Below the pieces are notes generated by a model. The model was not told the DNA's origin and ran no database searches. It was given only the letters and a program-made list of their open reading frames with translations. 37,940 nucleotides of DNA, taken from NCBI GenBank assembly GCA_913775305.1, contig CAJYIY010000061.1, positions 1 through 37,940 of the forward strand, given 5' to 3'. Position numbers and translations under genes: made by a program. Position 1 is the stretch's first letter. Each line of letters begins with the position of its first letter. This document shows positions 35,927 to 37,940 of this stretch, piece after piece. Source of the DNA: an uncultured Erwinia sp. GTDB lineage: Bacteria; Pseudomonadota; Gammaproteobacteria; Enterobacterales; Enterobacteriaceae.

Positions 35927-35960
35927 TTTTTAAATAACAATTAACAGTTAGGATGAAATT

Positions 35961-36089
35961 TTGAAAAAGGAATATATTATCAATATTTTAGCGATGTCCC
36001 TGGCGCATTTGGCTGTTGCTGTACTGACCTATAACTCAGCAATAAGTCCGCTAAGCATAAATTTAAGTATCACATTTTTCAGATTTTAA
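35961..36089 (+). CDS. Possible 42-residue membrane peptide
   Basis: TTG start with AGGA seven bases upstream, 42 codons, TAA stop. Product begins KKEYIINILAMSLAHLAVAVL, a short basic N-terminus followed by a single hydrophobic segment, then a polar-hydrophobic tail. It lies 49 bases before csy1. A three-codon frame (ATGAAATTTTGA, 35953-35964) overlaps its start. It may be a genuine small membrane protein, a leader peptide for csy1, or chance. Confidence 0.35.
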   Translation: MKKEYIINILAMSLAHLAVAVLTYNSAISPLSINLSITFFRF

Positions 36090-36138
36090 TGAGTCAAATA
36101 CTGGTGTAAATCCGTTCGCACACGGTCAAGGAGACAGT

Positions 36139-37500
36139 ATGTTGCGAGAAACGTTAACTGATTTCATTACCTCATATATAAACGGGCGCAGGGCGGCAAA
36201 GCTGGAAGCGCACGATAAAGAAGCGGAAAAAAAACTGGCGGGTATCACGGTACACGATGAGCTTGTCCTGGCGCAGGCCGAGCTTGCCCAGAAGCGTGCT
36301 GAACTGGAAAACCAGTACCGGGTGACGGAATGGCTTAGCAATGCCGCCAGCCGTGCCGGGCAAATCAGCCTGGTGACTCACGCAGCGAAATTCACCCACA
36401 GTGACGTGCGCGGCAGCAGTATTTTCAGCGCTGCTTCGGCCCCGCAGGGAAGTTATCTCAGCACGGCCACGCTGGCTAAACCGGCACTGGATGCAGTGGG
36501 CAATGCGGCGGCGCTGGATATTGCCAAACTGCTACAGACCGAAGTTGAGGGGGATTCGCTGATCGCCAGCCTGCAGCGCGGCGACGTTTCGGCACTGACA
36601 CCGTTAACGGACGATCGTCAACTGCTGGAAAGCTGGGTTAATGGTTTTAAGCAGGTGCTGGTGGATAAGCAGCCTGCCAGTCATAAACTGGCCAAACAAC
36701 TCTATTTTCCGGTTGGTCAGTCGCAGTATCATCTGCTCAGCCCGTTGTTTTCTTCCTCTCTTGCGCACGCCCTGAACCAGCGTATTACTTTCACTCGCTT
36801 TAGTGAGGAGTCGAAGGCGGCACGTGCCGCTATGAACGCCCGCCGCCTGCACAGCGAACCCGTAGTTTCATACCCCGGAACCGCCATCATAAATATGGGG
36901 GGAACCAAGCCGCAGAATATCTCTTACCTGAACAGCGTGCGGGGCGGTAAAGTCTGGCTGCTATCCTGCGCCTCGCCCGGCTGGAACAGTCTGAACAGGC
37001 CGCCAGTCAGTCACAAATCTGTATTTCATTTCGGCAGTGAGATTGGCCGACAGACGCGTCCTGTGATTGCGCGGATGCAGCGATTCTTACAGTGCATCCC
37101 ACCGAATTTAAGTCCAGCGCAGCTGCGGCAGCAGCGGCTGGCGCTGACTGATGAGATTATTGATATCGTTTTTAACTATGCGCTGGGCGTACAGAACCTG
37201 GCAGGACCAGAGTCGGAAGCAAAGGGATGGAGCGCCCAGCCGGAATGCCGGTTAAAGCGCGCTCAGCAACTGTGGCTGGACCCTTATCGCAGCATGCACG
37301 ATAACGATTTTCGTATTGAGCGCGAAGGGGGGGGATGGAAAAAAGAGGTGGCGCGCGATTTCGGCCACTGGATGATCCGCCAGCTGCACAGTGATCGATT
37401 ACGTATGGGTGAAGTCGAACGGCGCGAGTTTTCAGCCGCTCCGCTGTTTAAGCAACGCCTGCGTGAGCTGGAGCGGGACTTAAGGGAGGACCTGCCATGA
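36139..37500 (+). CDS. csy1: Type I-F Cascade large subunit Csy1 (Cas8f)
   Basis: 453 residues. With Csy2 it binds the 5' handle of the crRNA and recognises the PAM in the type I-F interference complex. Recognised by position between cas2-3 and csy2 and by family-like stretches ([20 protein letters not shown] near the N-terminus; [19 protein letters not shown] in the middle; [16 protein letters not shown] near the C-terminus). Length agrees with known Csy1 (about 430-450). ATG start with AAGGAGA six bases upstream. The stop overlaps the csy2 start (ATGA). Confidence 0.93.
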   Translation: MLRETLTDFITSYINGRRAAKLEAHDKEAEKKLAGITVHDELVLAQAELAQKRAELENQYRVTEWLSNAASRAGQISLVTHAAKFTHSDVRGSSIFSAASAPQGSYLSTATLAKPALDAVGNAAALDIAKLLQTEVEGDSLIASLQRGDVSALTPLTDDRQLLESWVNGFKQVLVDKQPASHKLAKQLYFPVGQSQYHLLSPLFSSSLAHALNQRITFTRFSEESKAARAAMNARRLHSEPVVSYPGTAIINMGGTKPQNISYLNSVRGGKVWLLSCASPGWNSLNRPPVSHKSVFHFGSEIGRQTRPVIARMQRFLQCIPPNLSPAQLRQQRLALTDEIIDIVFNYALGVQNLAGPESEAKGWSAQPECRLKRAQQLWLDPYRSMHDNDFRIEREGGGWKKEVARDFGHWMIRQLHSDRLRMGEVERREFSAAPLFKQRLRELERDLREDLP

Positions 37501-37940
37501 GTTCACTGATAATCCTGCGTCATTTGCGGGTGGAAAATGCCAACGCGGTAGCCGGACTGACCTGGGGATTCCCGGCGATCACCCATTTCCTGGGCTTTAC
37601 TCATGCCCTGTCGCGCCAGCTACAGCAGAGCCACGGTCTTTCGCTGGATGGCTGTGCGGTGATCTGCCATCAGCAGCAGGTCCACGCCTACAGCTCAGGC
37701 TGGGATCATCACTTTGCCCTGACGCGTAACCCACTGACGAAAGAAGCAAAAACGGCGGCTTTCAATGAAGAGGGCCGTATGCATATGACTGTCTCGCTAC
37801 TGATGGAATGCAACGGCATGATTGCTGACGGTGAGCACGGGGCGAAGGCATTAGCCGACCATCTGCGCACTATCTGCCCGCGTTTACGGCTGGCTGGAGG
37901 CACCATTATCGACCCGGGACAGATTCAGGTGAGGGGATGG
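37497..37940 (+). CDS. csy2: Type I-F Cascade subunit Csy2 (Cas5f), 3' partial
   Basis: First 148 codons of csy2; the gene runs off the window. RAMP-fold partner of Csy1 at the crRNA 5' end. Characteristic start [36 protein letters not shown] and later [11 protein letters not shown] overlaps the csy1 stop, with GGGAGG about 7 bases upstream. csy3 and csy4 (cas6f) are expected beyond the window. Confidence 0.95.
   Translation, partial: MSSLIILRHLRVENANAVAGLTWGFPAITHFLGFTHALSRQLQQSHGLSLDGCAVICHQQQVHAYSSGWDHHFALTRNPLTKEAKTAAFNEEGRMHMTVSLLMECNGMIADGEHGAKALADHLRTICPRLRLAGGTIIDPGQIQVRGW

Larger units (their letters stand above)
35576..36138 (+). other. Unusually long gap between cas2-3 and csy1
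   Basis: 563 bases in what is usually a compact cas gene row. Contains a terminator (35766-35786), two repeat-like hairpins (35818-35832, 35865-35879), a promoter-like pair (35898-35926) and a possible small gene (35961-36089). A 28-codon fragment just after cas2-3 (about 35601-35690; KFTAGFPLVASKKSQRIKV) and a 19-codon one (35697-35756; MDWLPKDVFERNRPADLEK) look like protein remnants, family unknown. Confidence 0.7.

Noticed and set aside
1..37940. Search for insertion sequences, integrases, tRNA or rRNA genes as insertion markers.
   Set aside because: None could be recognised in the window, so no mobile element is claimed for the accessory blocks.

Overview
The window looks like a chromosomal segment of a plant- or environment-associated member of the Enterobacterales, probably Erwiniaceae (Erwinia/Pantoea-like). 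The basis is near-identity of the core proteins to my memory of the E. coli ones, together with a core gene order aceF-lpd-acnB-yacL-speD-speE-yacC-cueO that matches E. coli, plus accessory content typical of plant-associated enterics. The genus is inference; no 16S rRNA or other marker is present.

Layout. (1) 1-3044: the end of the pyruvate dehydrogenase operon, with aceF (5' truncated by the window) and lpd. (2) 3071-12804: a first accessory block inserted between lpd and acnB. It holds a UbiD-family decarboxylase, then a biotin ECF transporter (bioM-bioN-bioY) flanked by a ketoreductase-like SDR, an MECR/ETR-like enoyl reductase, a hotdog thioesterase, an AMP-forming acyl-CoA ligase, a thiolase and an enoyl-CoA hydratase. 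These are the enzyme types of a complete acyl-chain extension (reverse beta-oxidation) or shortening cycle next to a biotin importer. (3) 13253-16508: core acnB and yacL. (4) 17009-23015: a second, AT-rich accessory block with an MFS exporter, a LysR regulator and a five-gene minus-strand operon (cupin, DJ-1/PfpI, HAD, DJ-1/PfpI, polysaccharide deacetylase). (5) 23703-27729: core speD, speE, yacC and cueO, the last with a CueR-type promoter. (6) 27730-37940: a third accessory block, a type I-F CRISPR-Cas locus running off the right end.

The CRISPR locus consists of a leader with an IHF-like site, an array of 23 repeats and 22 spacers (27876-29224), cas1, a cas2-cas3 fusion, csy1 (cas8f) and the start of csy2 (cas5f). 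Two things are unusual. A type VI secretion Hcp protein with a C-terminal extension, plus a small acidic partner gene (putative immunity), sits between the array and cas1, followed by decayed gene fragments. A 563-base gap also separates cas2-3 from csy1. It contains a Rho-independent terminator, two hairpins with the same 5-bp-stem/5-nt-loop geometry as the CRISPR repeat, a promoter-like sequence and a possible 42-residue membrane peptide. This suggests that adaptation and interference genes are separately transcribed and that repeat-like RNA structures may act there.

How the parts work together: core genes serve pyruvate oxidation, the TCA cycle, spermidine synthesis and copper detoxification. 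The three accessory blocks, each inserted between core neighbours, add (a) biotin uptake with acyl-CoA chemistry, (b) an uncharacterised small-molecule or sugar modification and export module, and (c) defence against phages and, possibly, rival bacteria.
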